A stretch of 64,000 nt of DNA. It comes from Pseudomonas tructae. GTDB lineage: Bacteria; Pseudomonadota; Gammaproteobacteria; Pseudomonadales; Pseudomonadaceae. Below the pieces are notes generated by a model. It was not told where the DNA came from and did no database searches. It saw nothing but the letters and a program-made list of their open reading frames with translations. This document shows positions 50,697-59,240 of this stretch, piece after piece. The position numbers were made by a program, and so were the translations under genes. Every line of letters begins with the position of its first letter. The first letter of the stretch is position 1. The stretch lies in contig NZ_CP035952.1 in the NCBI RefSeq assembly GCF_004214895.1, positions 5,280,501 to 5,344,500 of the forward strand. The letters are read 5' to 3'.

Positions 50697-51590
50697 ATGC
50701 CACACGCCCAACCCCTGAAAATCGTCCTCGCGACTCTGTTTGTGGTGGTGTGCTGGGCCTATTCACCCACCGGCATCCATATCGCCCTGCACGGTTACGA
50801 GCCGGGTCATCTGGCCCTGGCGCGGTTTATCGTGGCGTCGCTGTTCATGGCGATTGTCGCGGTGTGGCGAGGGATCAGCCTGCCGCGGCTGAAGGACCTG
50901 CCGCTGTTGCTGCTGCTCGGCTTTTTCGCCGTGTTTGCGCATCATGTGGCGATTAACTTCGGCCAACGCGGAATCAGTGCAGGGGCGTCCAGTGTGCTGG
51001 CGCAGTCCACGCCCTTGTTCAGTGTATTGATTGCCTGTTTTATCTTGCGGCAGAAGGTCAGCGCCCGGCACTGGGGCTGCCTGGTGCTGGGCATGCTTGG
51101 CGCGGCCATGGTCGTTGCCGCCGATAACGCGATAGCCGGCTTGAACGCCCATGGCCTGCTGGTGCTGCTGGCCGCGCTGTCGTGGAGTATCTATTTCACC
51201 CTGCAGAAGCTTCACGGCCATCGTTACGACGGCCTGACCATGGTCTGCTACACCCTCTGGGCCGGCACGGCACTGCTCCTGGTGTATCTGCCGGGCCTGG
51301 CCGGCGCCGTGAGCGCCGCGTCGCTGCAAGCAAACCTGGCCGTGCTGATGCTGGGTATCTTCCCCAGCGCCCTCGCCTACCTGGGATGGGCTTATGTGCT
51401 CAGCCACACTGAAGTCAGCCGGGCAACCATGGCGCTGTACCTGATCCCACCCTGCGCCATGCTGATCGCAGCTTTTCTGCTGGGTGAGCAGCCTGCGCTA
51501 CCGGTGATAGCCGGGGCGGTGGTTGTGTTGATCAGTGTGCTGGCATTGAACGCCCCATCAAGGCGTAGCGCTGTTCACTTGAAAGTTTAG
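50697..51590 (+). CDS. EamA/DMT superfamily transporter
   Basis: A 297-residue membrane protein with ten predicted spans forming two EamA domains (first ending near residue 140, second at about 150-285, with PSALAYLGWAYVLSHTEVSRA). Members export amino acids or metabolites; the substrate here is unknown. It is divergent from a LysR gene. Confidence 0.94.
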   Translation: MPHAQPLKIVLATLFVVVCWAYSPTGIHIALHGYEPGHLALARFIVASLFMAIVAVWRGISLPRLKDLPLLLLLGFFAVFAHHVAINFGQRGISAGASSVLAQSTPLFSVLIACFILRQKVSARHWGCLVLGMLGAAMVVAADNAIAGLNAHGLLVLLAALSWSIYFTLQKLHGHRYDGLTMVCYTLWAGTALLLVYLPGLAGAVSAASLQANLAVLMLGIFPSALAYLGWAYVLSHTEVSRATMALYLIPPCAMLIAAFLLGEQPALPVIAGAVVVLISVLALNAPSRRSAVHLKV

Positions 51591-51633
51591 TGGGAGCGCT
51601 TTGCACTCCATCGCGGCGCAAGGCCGCTCCCAC
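51590..51633. repeat. REP-like palindrome of a different type
   Basis: GTGGGAGCG and its complement flank a central CATCGCGGCGCAAGG region. It shares the outer GTGGGAGC ends of the other REPs but has a different core (GCGGCGCAAGGCCGC), so it may be another REP family. It touches the EamA stop codon. Confidence 0.75.
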
Positions 51634-51646
51634 CGAACATCGATGC

Positions 51647-52477
51647 TTATTTGGGAGCGGCATTGTTCGCGCTCAGTTCCTGTGAATAGCGCAGCACGGT
51701 AGCGCGCAGATAGTCATCCAACAGTTGCGTATCACCTCTGAGCCTCGGCAAGCTCGGCGCAGTTTCGGCGCGCAGCAATTCGCTGTCGATGAACTGCTGC
51801 AGCACCACCCGCCGCGGCCCATAATCGGCCTCGACAGCCTGGCGCTTGATGCGCAACAGTTCATCGATTTCGGCAAGCATCTGCGGTTCGCTCAAGGTGC
51901 CCTCCAGCAGATCGGCAAAGGCGGTCGGCGGCATGCCAAGACCCTGGTCGATCCAACGCACCGCCAGCAACGGCCGTAGTACGTAGAGGTACTTCTTGAA
52001 ACGCACCTGCTCACCTTGCAGGTAACCACGAAAGTTCTTCTTCGCCATCGACAGGTAATGATGCCGTGCCGCTTGAGCGCTGTAGAAACTCTGCGCCAGC
52101 GCCCGCAGCGACTCCACCGCACCCGGCTCGGCGCGGTACACCAGCGGCGAGCCGAGCCATTCGAGCAGGGTCGGGTTGGCGTTGCGCAGCAGCTTCAGGG
52201 TCTTGCGCAACTCCCAGCCGCTGATGTCCAGCTCGTCGGTCAGCGGCCGTTCGATCACGTCGCGCGGCTCATCAACGCGCAGGTACCAGTCCTGGCGCGG
52301 GACGTAGATGAAGCGCACATCGTAGTCACTGTCGGTGGAGGCGAAGCCCCAGGCGCGACTGCCGGATTCACAAGCGTAAAGCACCTTGACGTCGTGCTCG
52401 CGCTCAACCCGGCGCAACTCTTCAAGCACCCACTCGCGCATGGCGCCGGGCAATGGGTGACGGTCTTCCGTGTTCAT
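51647..52477 (-). CDS. predicted nucleotidyltransferase (YcgL/COG3541 type)
   Basis: A 276-residue protein with an intact polymerase-beta-type active site near residues 38-55: GSRAWGFASTDSDYDVRF, with the GS and DxD elements. The rest is helical (FYSAQAARHHYLSMAKKNF). Family members are often encoded beside rtcB, and this gene lies 13 bases after rtcB, so a role in RNA end processing or tRNA repair is inferred; the reaction is not known. Confidence 0.88.
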   Translation of the reverse strand: MNTEDRHPLPGAMREWVLEELRRVEREHDVKVLYACESGSRAWGFASTDSDYDVRFIYVPRQDWYLRVDEPRDVIERPLTDELDISGWELRKTLKLLRNANPTLLEWLGSPLVYRAEPGAVESLRALAQSFYSAQAARHHYLSMAKKNFRGYLQGEQVRFKKYLYVLRPLLAVRWIDQGLGMPPTAFADLLEGTLSEPQMLAEIDELLRIKRQAVEADYGPRRVVLQQFIDSELLRAETAPSLPRLRGDTQLLDDYLRATVLRYSQELSANNAAPK

Positions 52478-52490
52478 GGTGTACCCCTTC

Positions 52491-53696
52491 CTATCCCTTT
52501 ACGCACACCACCTGACGCAGGGTGTGCACCACTTCCACCAGCTCGCGCTGGGCTTGCATCACCGCGTCGATGTCCTTGTAGGCCATGGGGATCTCGTCGA
52601 TCACGTCCTTGTCCTTGCGGCATTCGACATGGGCGGTGGCGCGCTGCTGATCCTCGATGGTGAACGCCTGCTTGGCCCGGGTGCGGCTCATCACCCGTCC
52701 GGCGCCATGGCTGCAGGAGCAGAACGCCTCTTCGTTGCCCAGGCCGCGAACGATAAAACTCTTCGCCCCCATGGAGCCGGGAATGATCCCCAATTCGCCC
52801 TTTTGCGCCGACACCGCGCCCTTGCGGGTGACCAGCACGTCGTGGCCAAAGTGATGCTCGCGCTGCACATAGTTGTGATGGCAGTTGACCGCTTCGAGGT
52901 TGGCCTCGAAAGGTTTGCCGAGCACCTTGCGCGTTGCGGCAATCACCGCGTGCATCATCAACGCACGGTTCTGTCGGGCGAAGTCCTGGGCCCACTCCAC
53001 CGCTTCGACGTAGTCGGCAAAGTGCCGGCTGCCTTCTTCGAAATACGCCAGATTGCGGTCCGGCAGGTTGGCGATGTGCTGACGCATGTCGGCCTGGGCC
53101 AGTTCAATGAACAGATTGCCGATGGCGTTGCCAACCCCGCGCGAGCCACTGTGCAACATGAACCAGACACGGTTGGCTTCATCCAGGCAGACCTCGATGA
53201 AATGGTTGCCGCCGCCAAGGGTGCCCAGGTGCTGGCGGTTATTGGTTTTCTCAAGCTTGGGGTATTTGTCGGTGATTGCCTTGAAGCGCACTGCCAGATC
53301 GCTCCAGGCATGGTCGGCCAGGGTCGGCACGCTGTCCCAGGCGCCCTGGTCGCGGCGGCCGAAGGTCTTGCCGTGGGGCACGGCCTTTTCGATCGCCAAA
53401 CGCAGACCGTGCAGATTATCCGGCAGGTCGCTGGCGCTCAGCGAGGTACGCGCGGCAATCATGCCGCAGCCGATATCGACACCCACTGCCGCCGGGATGA
53501 TCGCACCCAGGGTCGGGATCACGCTGCCGATGGTCGAGCCCTTGCCCAGGTGCACATCGGGCATCACCGCCAGGTGCTTGAAGATGAACGGCATCTTCGC
53601 CGTGTTCAGCAGTTGTTCGCGGGCGCCGTCATCCACCGGGACGCCGTCGGTCCAGAGCTTGATCGGCTTGCCGCCGGCCACTTCGAGTATGTTCAT
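52491..53696 (-). CDS. rtcB: RNA-splicing ligase RtcB
   Basis: GTP- and Mn-dependent ligase that joins RNA 2',3'-cyclic phosphate or 3'-phosphate ends to 5'-OH ends. The 401-residue protein has the metal-binding and catalytic motifs VGVDIGCGM, GGGNHFIEV, MLHSGSRGVGN and the guanylylated His in CSHGAGRVMSR. It follows the slipin gene after a stem-loop and precedes the nucleotidyltransferase. The usual partner rtcA (RNA cyclase) is absent here. Confidence 0.97.
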   Translation of the reverse strand: MNILEVAGGKPIKLWTDGVPVDDGAREQLLNTAKMPFIFKHLAVMPDVHLGKGSTIGSVIPTLGAIIPAAVGVDIGCGMIAARTSLSASDLPDNLHGLRLAIEKAVPHGKTFGRRDQGAWDSVPTLADHAWSDLAVRFKAITDKYPKLEKTNNRQHLGTLGGGNHFIEVCLDEANRVWFMLHSGSRGVGNAIGNLFIELAQADMRQHIANLPDRNLAYFEEGSRHFADYVEAVEWAQDFARQNRALMMHAVIAATRKVLGKPFEANLEAVNCHHNYVQREHHFGHDVLVTRKGAVSAQKGELGIIPGSMGAKSFIVRGLGNEEAFCSCSHGAGRVMSRTRAKQAFTIEDQQRATAHVECRKDKDVIDEIPMAYKDIDAVMQAQRELVEVVHTLRQVVCVKG

Positions 53697-53722
53697 GTTG
53701 GTACTTCCATTTTATCTGTTGC

Positions 53723-53745
53723 TGCCGGGCTGCTTGAGCCCGGCA
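53723..53745. other. stem-loop between slipin and rtcB genes
   Basis: A 9-bp perfect stem (TGCCGGGCT / AGCCCGGCA) with a 5-base loop in the intercistronic region; no U-run. Confidence 0.5.
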
Positions 53746-53749
53746 AACC

Positions 53750-54895
53750 TCATCCGGCCTTGATGCTGACCAGTCCATTCAACACCTGATCCAAGCCGCC
53801 GAACACCGATATCCGGTCGATGCGCTCGGCCACCCGCTCCAGGGTTTCCAACTCCTTCAGGCGCAAGGCCGTCGGGTTGTCTTCCATGACCTTCGCTGTG
53901 TTGAGCAGCGAGCGGGTCGCCGAGGTCTCTTCACGGCGGCGGATGACGTTGGCTTGCGCCGCTTTCTCCGCCTCCACCACTTGTGCCAGCAAGGCTTTCA
54001 TCTCGCCTGGAAGGATGATGTCGCGTACCCCCAGACCGCTGACTTCGATGCCGCTGCCGGCGAGTTTCTCCTGCAGATACTGGCTCACCGAGTCATCGAT
54101 CAACTGCTTGTTCTCCAGCAACTCATCGAGGGTGCGGGTGCCCACCGCCGCCCGCAGGCCGAACTGCACCTCGCGGTACAAATGCTCCAGCGGCTTGCTC
54201 AACTGCGCGAACGCACCGAGCACATCGCTGTAGCGCCAGTTGGCCGCAAGGTTCAGGCGCAGGCTGACCTTGTCGCGGGTGAGGATTTCCTGCCCGCTGA
54301 TTTCCATGGCCTGGATACGCATATCGACCATCTCGACGCTGACCTGGCGGTTGAAGCGCCAGAAGCCGTACTGCCCGGCGCCAAGCAACTCCTCCACCAC
54401 GCCATCAACCTTGAGCACACCGACATGGAAGGCTGGCACCGCCGCCAGCAACACCGCGTCCAGCCCGGCCAGGTTACGGCCGCGCAGTTTCGGCTGGTTG
54501 AGCTTGGCCACCAAGGCGCCGTCCAGGCGATAGGTCTGGCTCAGGTCGATGCGCTGCAGGGTCTGCGCGCTCTGGCCTTTCCAGAACAACTGACGGCTAC
54601 CCGGGGCCAGCAACTCGACCAGGGCGCCATCTTCACAACGCAGGCCGGCTTCGTTTTCTGCCAGGTCCATGCGCTCGAAATACTGCTCGACCAGGGCCGG
54701 CTCGCTCTGGCGCAAATAGCCTGCCAGGCGATGTTCGAACAGCGAAGTATTGAGGCTGAAGGTTTCTACCGTCAGCCGGTTGTGCAGGTCGAAACGCTTG
54801 TGCACGCCAGGTTCGAGGATCGACACAAAGTCGCCTTCACAGAACAGCAGGCCGCGTTCGTTCTTTTTCACGATAAAGCGTTTCAACAGTTTCAT
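53750..54895 (-). CDS. slipin (SPFH/band-7 family) protein of the rtc operon
   Basis: A 381-residue protein whose second half (about 170-340) is an SPFH/band-7 domain (QAMEISGQEILTRDKVSLRLNLAANWRY, then LREVQFGLRAAVGTRTLDELL in part) followed by a coiled, alanine-rich stretch (AEKAAQANVIRRREETSATRSLLNTA). Unlike stomatins it shows no N-terminal hydrophobic anchor. Slipins recur in RtcR-controlled operons, with unknown role, perhaps placing repair at membranes. Start: ATG at 54895 with AGGAT upstream; ATG 54904 is the alternative. It is the first gene after a sigma-54 promoter. Confidence 0.88.
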   Translation of the reverse strand: MKLLKRFIVKKNERGLLFCEGDFVSILEPGVHKRFDLHNRLTVETFSLNTSLFEHRLAGYLRQSEPALVEQYFERMDLAENEAGLRCEDGALVELLAPGSRQLFWKGQSAQTLQRIDLSQTYRLDGALVAKLNQPKLRGRNLAGLDAVLLAAVPAFHVGVLKVDGVVEELLGAGQYGFWRFNRQVSVEMVDMRIQAMEISGQEILTRDKVSLRLNLAANWRYSDVLGAFAQLSKPLEHLYREVQFGLRAAVGTRTLDELLENKQLIDDSVSQYLQEKLAGSGIEVSGLGVRDIILPGEMKALLAQVVEAEKAAQANVIRRREETSATRSLLNTAKVMEDNPTALRLKELETLERVAERIDRISVFGGLDQVLNGLVSIKAG

Positions 54896-54904
54896 CTTGA
54901 TCAT

Positions 54905-55316
54905 CCTGTGCAATTAAGTCCTTGGTGCCGGTGTTGCCAAAATGCCGAGCACTGCGGGCGTGACCCGGAGGAGTCGGTTGCCGGGACGTCCTGTCCATTG
55001 ACCGCGTCCTGCGGTCCGGCAACTGCCTTGCTCCGGGCCCGGCCGACAAGCCGGGTAAATCAGCGATGAGCGTTCGCGCGCCTTGCGCACCTTGCGCACC
55101 TTCCTGGCTACGCCCCACCGGCGGGTACAACATTCGAGATACCTTGGAGGGTATGTAAGGTTCGAGTCAGGCCTCGAGACCAGCGTCTCCGTGAGGAGCC
55201 ACGCTATCGACTGCTCGTTGCGGCGGCGGCATGCACGACACCTACACCAGGGGTGGGCTCGTGCACCGGCGGAGACATAAACCCCGTCCCGTTGGCCAGC
55301 TTGGCGATGCGGTCGA
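54905..55316 (-). ncRNA. candidate structured leader or small RNA of the rtc operon
   Basis: About 410 bases separate the sigma-54 promoter from the slipin start. On the minus strand they can form several perfect stems: 55232-55238 with 55259-55265 (7 bp), 55182-55205 (5+4 bp), 55139-55143 with 55150-55154, 55038-55043 with 55050-55055, and a long rod with outer (54964-54970/55031-55037), inner (54977-54984/55016-55023) and apical (55001-55005/55011-55015) stems. No coding frame with a credible start fits. It may be a long 5' leader or a separate RNA, comparable in position to Y RNAs in some rtc loci. Confidence 0.4.
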
Positions 55317-55325
55317 AGAAGATAT

Positions 55326-55341
55326 TGCGAGGGCCGTGCCA
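55326..55341 (-). promoter_or_regulatory. sigma-54 promoter of the slipin-rtcB operon
   Basis: On the minus strand TGGCACG and TCGCA carry GG and GC ten bases apart, a near-consensus -24/-12 promoter. Transcription would begin near 55316, running toward the slipin gene and away from rtcR. It is the expected target of RtcR. Confidence 0.85.
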
Positions 55342-55492
55342 GTTTTTTCGAACAGCACTGAATTAATTTTTATCTTATTGATTTATAAGAATTTTATTTT
55401 TCATATTGTGAATTTCAATTTTTCACCACCTCACAACCAACAACATTTTTATATACCATGGGATACGTACTTATCTTTTGAGCTAAACAGAC
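55342..55492. promoter_or_regulatory. AT-rich control region between rtcR and the rtc operon
   Basis: About 150 bases, strikingly AT-rich for this genome, lie between the sigma-54 promoter and rtcR. The region should hold RtcR enhancer sites, the rtcR promoter and possibly an IHF bend site (a near match AATCAATAAGATA on the minus strand near 55380). No individual site is certain. Confidence 0.45.
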
Positions 55493-57085
55493 ATGAACAA
55501 GCGCAGCGTCGCCATCGGCTTTCTCGGCACCACCCTTGATCGCAACGGCAAAGGCGCGGCGCGCTGGCAGCGCTGGCGGCCGACCATCAGCCTGTGCCAG
55601 CAGGCGCACACGCCAATCGACCGCCTGGAACTGATTCACGGCAGCAGCGCCCGCGACCTGGGCCTGGCCGAGCGTATCCGCGAGGACATCCGGAGCATCT
55701 CGCCGCACACCGAGGTGCGCCTGCAGCCCATGACCCTGCGCAACCCCTGGGACTTCGAAGAGGTCTACGGCGCACTCCATGACTTCGCCAGCAGCTACCC
55801 CTTCGATACCGAGCACGAGGACTACCTGGTGCACATCACCACCGGCACCCACGTCGCGCAGATCTGCTGGTTCCTGCTCACTGAAGCGCGCTACCTGCCG
55901 GCGCGACTGATCCAGACCTCGCCAGCCCGCGGCAAGCAAGACACCGCCGACCCAGCCGGCAGCAGCACGCTGATCGACCTGGACCTGTCGCGCTACGACC
56001 ACATTGCCTCGCGCTTTCAACGCGAGCAGGCCGACAGCCTGAACTTCCTCAAGGCCGGTATCGCCACCCGCAACGCCGCCTTCAACCGCTCCATCGAGCA
56101 GATCGAGCGCGTGGCCCTGCGCTCGCGGGCGCCGATGCTGCTGGTCGGCCCCACCGGTGCGGGCAAGTCCTTCCTGGCCCGGCGCATCTACGAACTCAAG
56201 CGCGGCCGCCATCAACTGGAGGGGCGCTTTGTCGAGGTGAACTGCGCCACCCTGCGCGGTGACGGCGCCATGTCAGCCTTATTCGGCCATAGCAAGGGCG
56301 CCTTCACCGGCGCCCAGAACGCCCGTGAAGGCCTGCTGCGCGCAGCCGATGGCGGCATGCTGTTCCTCGATGAAATTGGCGAGCTGGGTAGCGATGAGCA
56401 GGCCATGCTGCTCAAGGCCATCGAAGAGAAACGCTTCTTCCCGCTGGGTTCGGACCAGGAGGTGGCGAGCGACTTCCAACTGATCGCCGGCACCCACCGC
56501 GACCTGCGCAGCCGGGTTGCCGAAGGCCTGTTTCGTGAAGACCTGTATGCGCGCATCAACCTCTGGACCTTCGAACTGCCGGGGCTGGCCGGACGCCGCG
56601 AAGACATCGAACCGAACATCGATTTCGAACTGCAGCGCCACGCCCGCGAACAGAACCGCCAGGTGCGCTTCAACCTCGAAGCCAAGCGCTGCTACCTGGC
56701 CTTCGCCAATTCACCGCAAGCACGCTGGGCCGGCAACTTCCGCGAGCTGTCAGCGTCAATCACACGCATGGCCACCCTGGCCGACAGCGGGCGCATCGAC
56801 GAAGCCCTGGTGCTCGAAGAAATCGACCGCCTGCAGCGCGCCTGGGGCGTGGCACAATCCGCGGATCCGCTCGACGCACTGCTGGGCGACAAGCCGCTGG
56901 ACCAGTTCGACCGCCTGCAACTGCACGCCGTGCTCACTGCCTGCCGCAACGCCCGTACGCTGTCCGAGGCCGGGCGCCAGTTGTTCAACGTGTCGCGCCT
57001 GGAAAAGGAAAAGCCCAACGACGCTGATCGCCTGCGCAAATACCTGGCGCGTTTTGGCCTGGAATGGAATCAACTCAAGGACTGA
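55493..57085 (+). CDS. rtcR: sigma-54 activator RtcR with CARF sensor domain
   Basis: A 530-residue activator of RNA-repair genes. Residues 1-180 form the RtcR/CARF domain (Rossmann-like; VAIGFLGTTLDRN, VHITTGTHVAQICWFLLTEAR), which in studied systems senses an RNA-derived ligand. The AAA+ domain (about 185-430) has Walker A GPTGAGKS, the intact GAFTGA loop (HSKGAFTGAQNA) and DEIGEL. A C-terminal DNA-binding region follows (about 455-530). It is divergent from the slipin-rtcB operon with its sigma-54 promoter. Confidence 0.96.
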   Translation: MNKRSVAIGFLGTTLDRNGKGAARWQRWRPTISLCQQAHTPIDRLELIHGSSARDLGLAERIREDIRSISPHTEVRLQPMTLRNPWDFEEVYGALHDFASSYPFDTEHEDYLVHITTGTHVAQICWFLLTEARYLPARLIQTSPARGKQDTADPAGSSTLIDLDLSRYDHIASRFQREQADSLNFLKAGIATRNAAFNRSIEQIERVALRSRAPMLLVGPTGAGKSFLARRIYELKRGRHQLEGRFVEVNCATLRGDGAMSALFGHSKGAFTGAQNAREGLLRAADGGMLFLDEIGELGSDEQAMLLKAIEEKRFFPLGSDQEVASDFQLIAGTHRDLRSRVAEGLFREDLYARINLWTFELPGLAGRREDIEPNIDFELQRHAREQNRQVRFNLEAKRCYLAFANSPQARWAGNFRELSASITRMATLADSGRIDEALVLEEIDRLQRAWGVAQSADPLDALLGDKPLDQFDRLQLHAVLTACRNARTLSEAGRQLFNVSRLEKEKPNDADRLRKYLARFGLEWNQLKD

Positions 57086-57155
57086 ACAGGGTGCTAAAAT
57101 CCGCGCCCTCTTCGGCCGCACCTGGCCGAGCCCTACCGAAAAAGGACTCTCGGCC

Positions 57156-58244
57156 ATGTCATTGCTGACAGCTACCCGCCTGCACCTCTGCTCCTTCGGC
57201 CTGCTGGCCGGCCTCAGCCTCGCTGCCACCACTGCCTACGCCGACGAAGCCAGTGACCAGGCCCTGCACAAGGGCCGCTGGCAAGGCATGGCCGCCATGG
57301 CCAACCTGTACCTCAACGACGCCACCCCGGCCGAGTTCATGGATGCCGGCGACAAGGAAAAAAGCGAGCACGACAACTATGCCGGCGCCCTGGCCTTTTA
57401 CCTGACCGCCGCACGCCTGGACCCGAAGAACGCCTTCGCCGCCTACCAGGCCGCTGCCGCGCTGTCGGCCATGGACAGCCCGGAACTGGCCGCGCAATAC
57501 CTCGACGAGGCGCGTGAGCGCGGTTTCTGGCAAACCGTGATCCTCAAGGAAGACGACGAACTGGAGCCGATGCAAAAAGACCCGGCCTACCAGAAGCTGC
57601 TGCAGGCCGCAGAAAAGAACTACCCAAGCCAAGCCAAGGATGCCGGCCTTGCTGCCTTCAGCATTCCTAAAGGCAAGGCCCCTGCAGGCGGTTGGCCGGT
57701 AGTGGTGTGGCTGGCCGGCTTCGGCACCGAAGGCGTCAACGGCACCAACATGCGCGCTGACCTGGTCGGCGAAAAGGCTGTATTGGTGGCCCTGAACGGC
57801 ACCCTCAAGCGCGACAACCATCAGTTCATGTGGCAACGGCAATCGGTCGAGCCGACCGAGCAAGCGGTGGCGGCAGCTCTGAAAAAACTGGAAAAAGACA
57901 CCCCCATCGACCGCTCGAAAGTCGCCCTGATCGGCTTCTCGCAAGGCGCCGAACACGCCGCCCACCTGATCGCCCAGTACCCGCAAAACTACAGCGGTGC
58001 CGTGCTGCTGTCGCCAGGCGGTTTCAAAATCCCGTTCACCGTGCAGAAGGCCAAGGACAAGCGCCTGGTCGTGGTCCACGGCGCACAGGAGCATGAAAGC
58101 AACCTGCAACTGACGGCCACCACCGAACAAGCCTTTGCCAGCAACAACCAGGTGCAGAGCCACGAACACCCCGAAGGCCATACCTTCCAGGACGACTGGC
58201 GCAAGGTCTACCCAGGCTACCTGGACTATGCCCTGGGCCTCTGA
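57156..58244 (+). CDS. exported alpha/beta-hydrolase with N-terminal TPR-like region
   Basis: A 362-residue secreted protein: signal peptide ending TAYA-DEA (residue 29), a helical TPR-like region (about 30-160; NYAGALAFYLTAARLDPKNAFAA), and an esterase-like alpha/beta-hydrolase domain (about 165-360). The nucleophile elbow is GFSQG and the probable His is in PEGHTF; at the usual Asp position the sequence reads VVHGAQEHE, so the acid residue is unclear. The substrate is unknown. It lies between rtcR and the ribB riboswitch. Confidence 0.82.
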   Translation: MSLLTATRLHLCSFGLLAGLSLAATTAYADEASDQALHKGRWQGMAAMANLYLNDATPAEFMDAGDKEKSEHDNYAGALAFYLTAARLDPKNAFAAYQAAAALSAMDSPELAAQYLDEARERGFWQTVILKEDDELEPMQKDPAYQKLLQAAEKNYPSQAKDAGLAAFSIPKGKAPAGGWPVVVWLAGFGTEGVNGTNMRADLVGEKAVLVALNGTLKRDNHQFMWQRQSVEPTEQAVAAALKKLEKDTPIDRSKVALIGFSQGAEHAAHLIAQYPQNYSGAVLLSPGGFKIPFTVQKAKDKRLVVVHGAQEHESNLQLTATTEQAFASNNQVQSHEHPEGHTFQDDWRKVYPGYLDYALGL

Positions 58245-58314
58245 GCCACCTCAGACTTTGGTCGTAGCCCTGGGGCTTGCAAACATACTGGCACTCTGCT
58301 GTATGCTTGCAGGG

Positions 58315-58448
58315 TCTTCAGGGCGGGGTGAAAGTCCCCACCGGCGGTAAATCGAAAGATGAGCCCGCGAGCGCCTCGGCTTTTGGCCGGGGGTCAGCAG
58401 ATCTGGTGCGACTCCAGAGCCGACGGTCATAGTCCGGATGAAAGAAGG
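58315..58448 (+). ncRNA. FMN riboswitch (RFN element)
   Basis: The leader of ribB carries the conserved RFN sequences: AGGGCGGGGTGAAAGTCCCC, ACCGGCGGTA, AGCCCGCGAGCG, GATCTGGTGCGACTCCAGAG, GCCGACGGTCATAGTC and GGATGAAAGAAGGC. The P1 helix closes between 58315-58319 and 58444-58448. Binding of FMN should lower ribB expression. Confidence 0.97.
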
Positions 58449-58498
58449 CGTCAAGTCAGGGCCATCAGGCGCCCTGGCGCACGCATTTTGTTCGCCCT

Positions 58499-58532
58499 GA
58501 AACGTTCATCGATCTCTTACGAGGAGCGTTTC
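58499..58532 (+). promoter_or_regulatory. ribosome-binding-site sequestering hairpin of ribB
   Basis: GAAACGTTC (58499-58507) pairs with GAGCGTTTC (58524-58532) over 9 positions with one G-U pair, ending at the ATG and covering part of the GAGGAG ribosome binding site. It probably links the riboswitch to translation. Confidence 0.6.
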
Positions 58533-59186
58533 ATGTCCCCTTTGCACCGCAAGCAATTCCCTAACGTCGCCGCCGCCGTCGAAGCCTACAAGGCCGGTAA
58601 ACCCGTGCTGTTGCTCGATGACGATGATCGCGAGGACGAGGCGGATATCATCGCCGCTGCCGAAAACATCAGCCTGCAGACCATGGCCATGATGATCCGC
58701 GATTGCAGCGGCATCGTCTGCCTGTGCCTGGATGAAGCCACGGTCGACGAGTTGTCGCTGGCACCGATGGTGCCGAACAACCGCGCCCGCCATGGCACCG
58801 GCTTCACCGTCACCATCGAAGCGGCTGAAGGCGTGTCCACCGGCGTTTCGGCCCAGGACCGCATCACCACCATTCTTGCTGCCCTCGACTCGACCGGCGA
58901 TGACATGCGCATTGTCAGCCCTGGCCACGTCTTCCCGTTGCGCTCGCGCGACGGTGGTGTACTGACCCGCCGCGGCCACACCGAAGGCTCGGTGGACCTT
59001 GCCCGCCTGGCCGGCCTGCGCCCGGCAGCGGTACTCTGCGAGCTGATGAACCCCGACGGCAGCATGGCCCGTGGCGAGCAGGTGGCGGTCTACGCCAAGC
59101 AATACTCGCTGCCGGTGCTGACCATCGACGAACTGGCCCGCTACCGCCAGGCAGCCGCCATGAGCCCGGCACTGGAAAGCGCCTGA
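58533..59186 (+). CDS. ribB: 3,4-dihydroxy-2-butanone-4-phosphate synthase
   Basis: Makes the four-carbon precursor of riboflavin from ribulose 5-phosphate. The 217-residue protein is the stand-alone form (E. coli RibB length), not fused to GTP cyclohydrolase II. Motifs: DDDDREDEADIIAAAE, RHGTGFTVTIEAAEGVSTGVSA and GHTEGSVDLARLAGL. It is controlled by the FMN riboswitch upstream. A GAGGAG ribosome binding site precedes the ATG. Confidence 0.97.
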   Translation: MSPLHRKQFPNVAAAVEAYKAGKPVLLLDDDDREDEADIIAAAENISLQTMAMMIRDCSGIVCLCLDEATVDELSLAPMVPNNRARHGTGFTVTIEAAEGVSTGVSAQDRITTILAALDSTGDDMRIVSPGHVFPLRSRDGGVLTRRGHTEGSVDLARLAGLRPAAVLCELMNPDGSMARGEQVAVYAKQYSLPVLTIDELARYRQAAAMSPALESA

Positions 59187-59240
59187 GTAATTTTCTGTTC
59201 GAGAAAATTTACAGCCTTGCAGACAGCTACTAAGGTCAAT

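Noticed and set aside
55081-55103. Tandem CTTGCGCAC repeats in the rtc leader as a regulator site
   Set aside because: Only two full units, located downstream of the promoter; could be chance in GC-rich DNA.
54837-55133. A 98-codon minus-strand frame overlapping the slipin start
   Set aside because: No ribosome binding site, proline/arginine-rich composition typical of non-coding high-GC frames, and it overlaps the slipin gene in another frame.
55130-55185. GGTTCGAGTC, resembling a tRNA T-loop, on the plus strand near rtcR
   Set aside because: Only one T-stem pair forms, there is no acceptor stem or 3' CCA in register, and the nearby 5-bp hairpin has a six-base loop.
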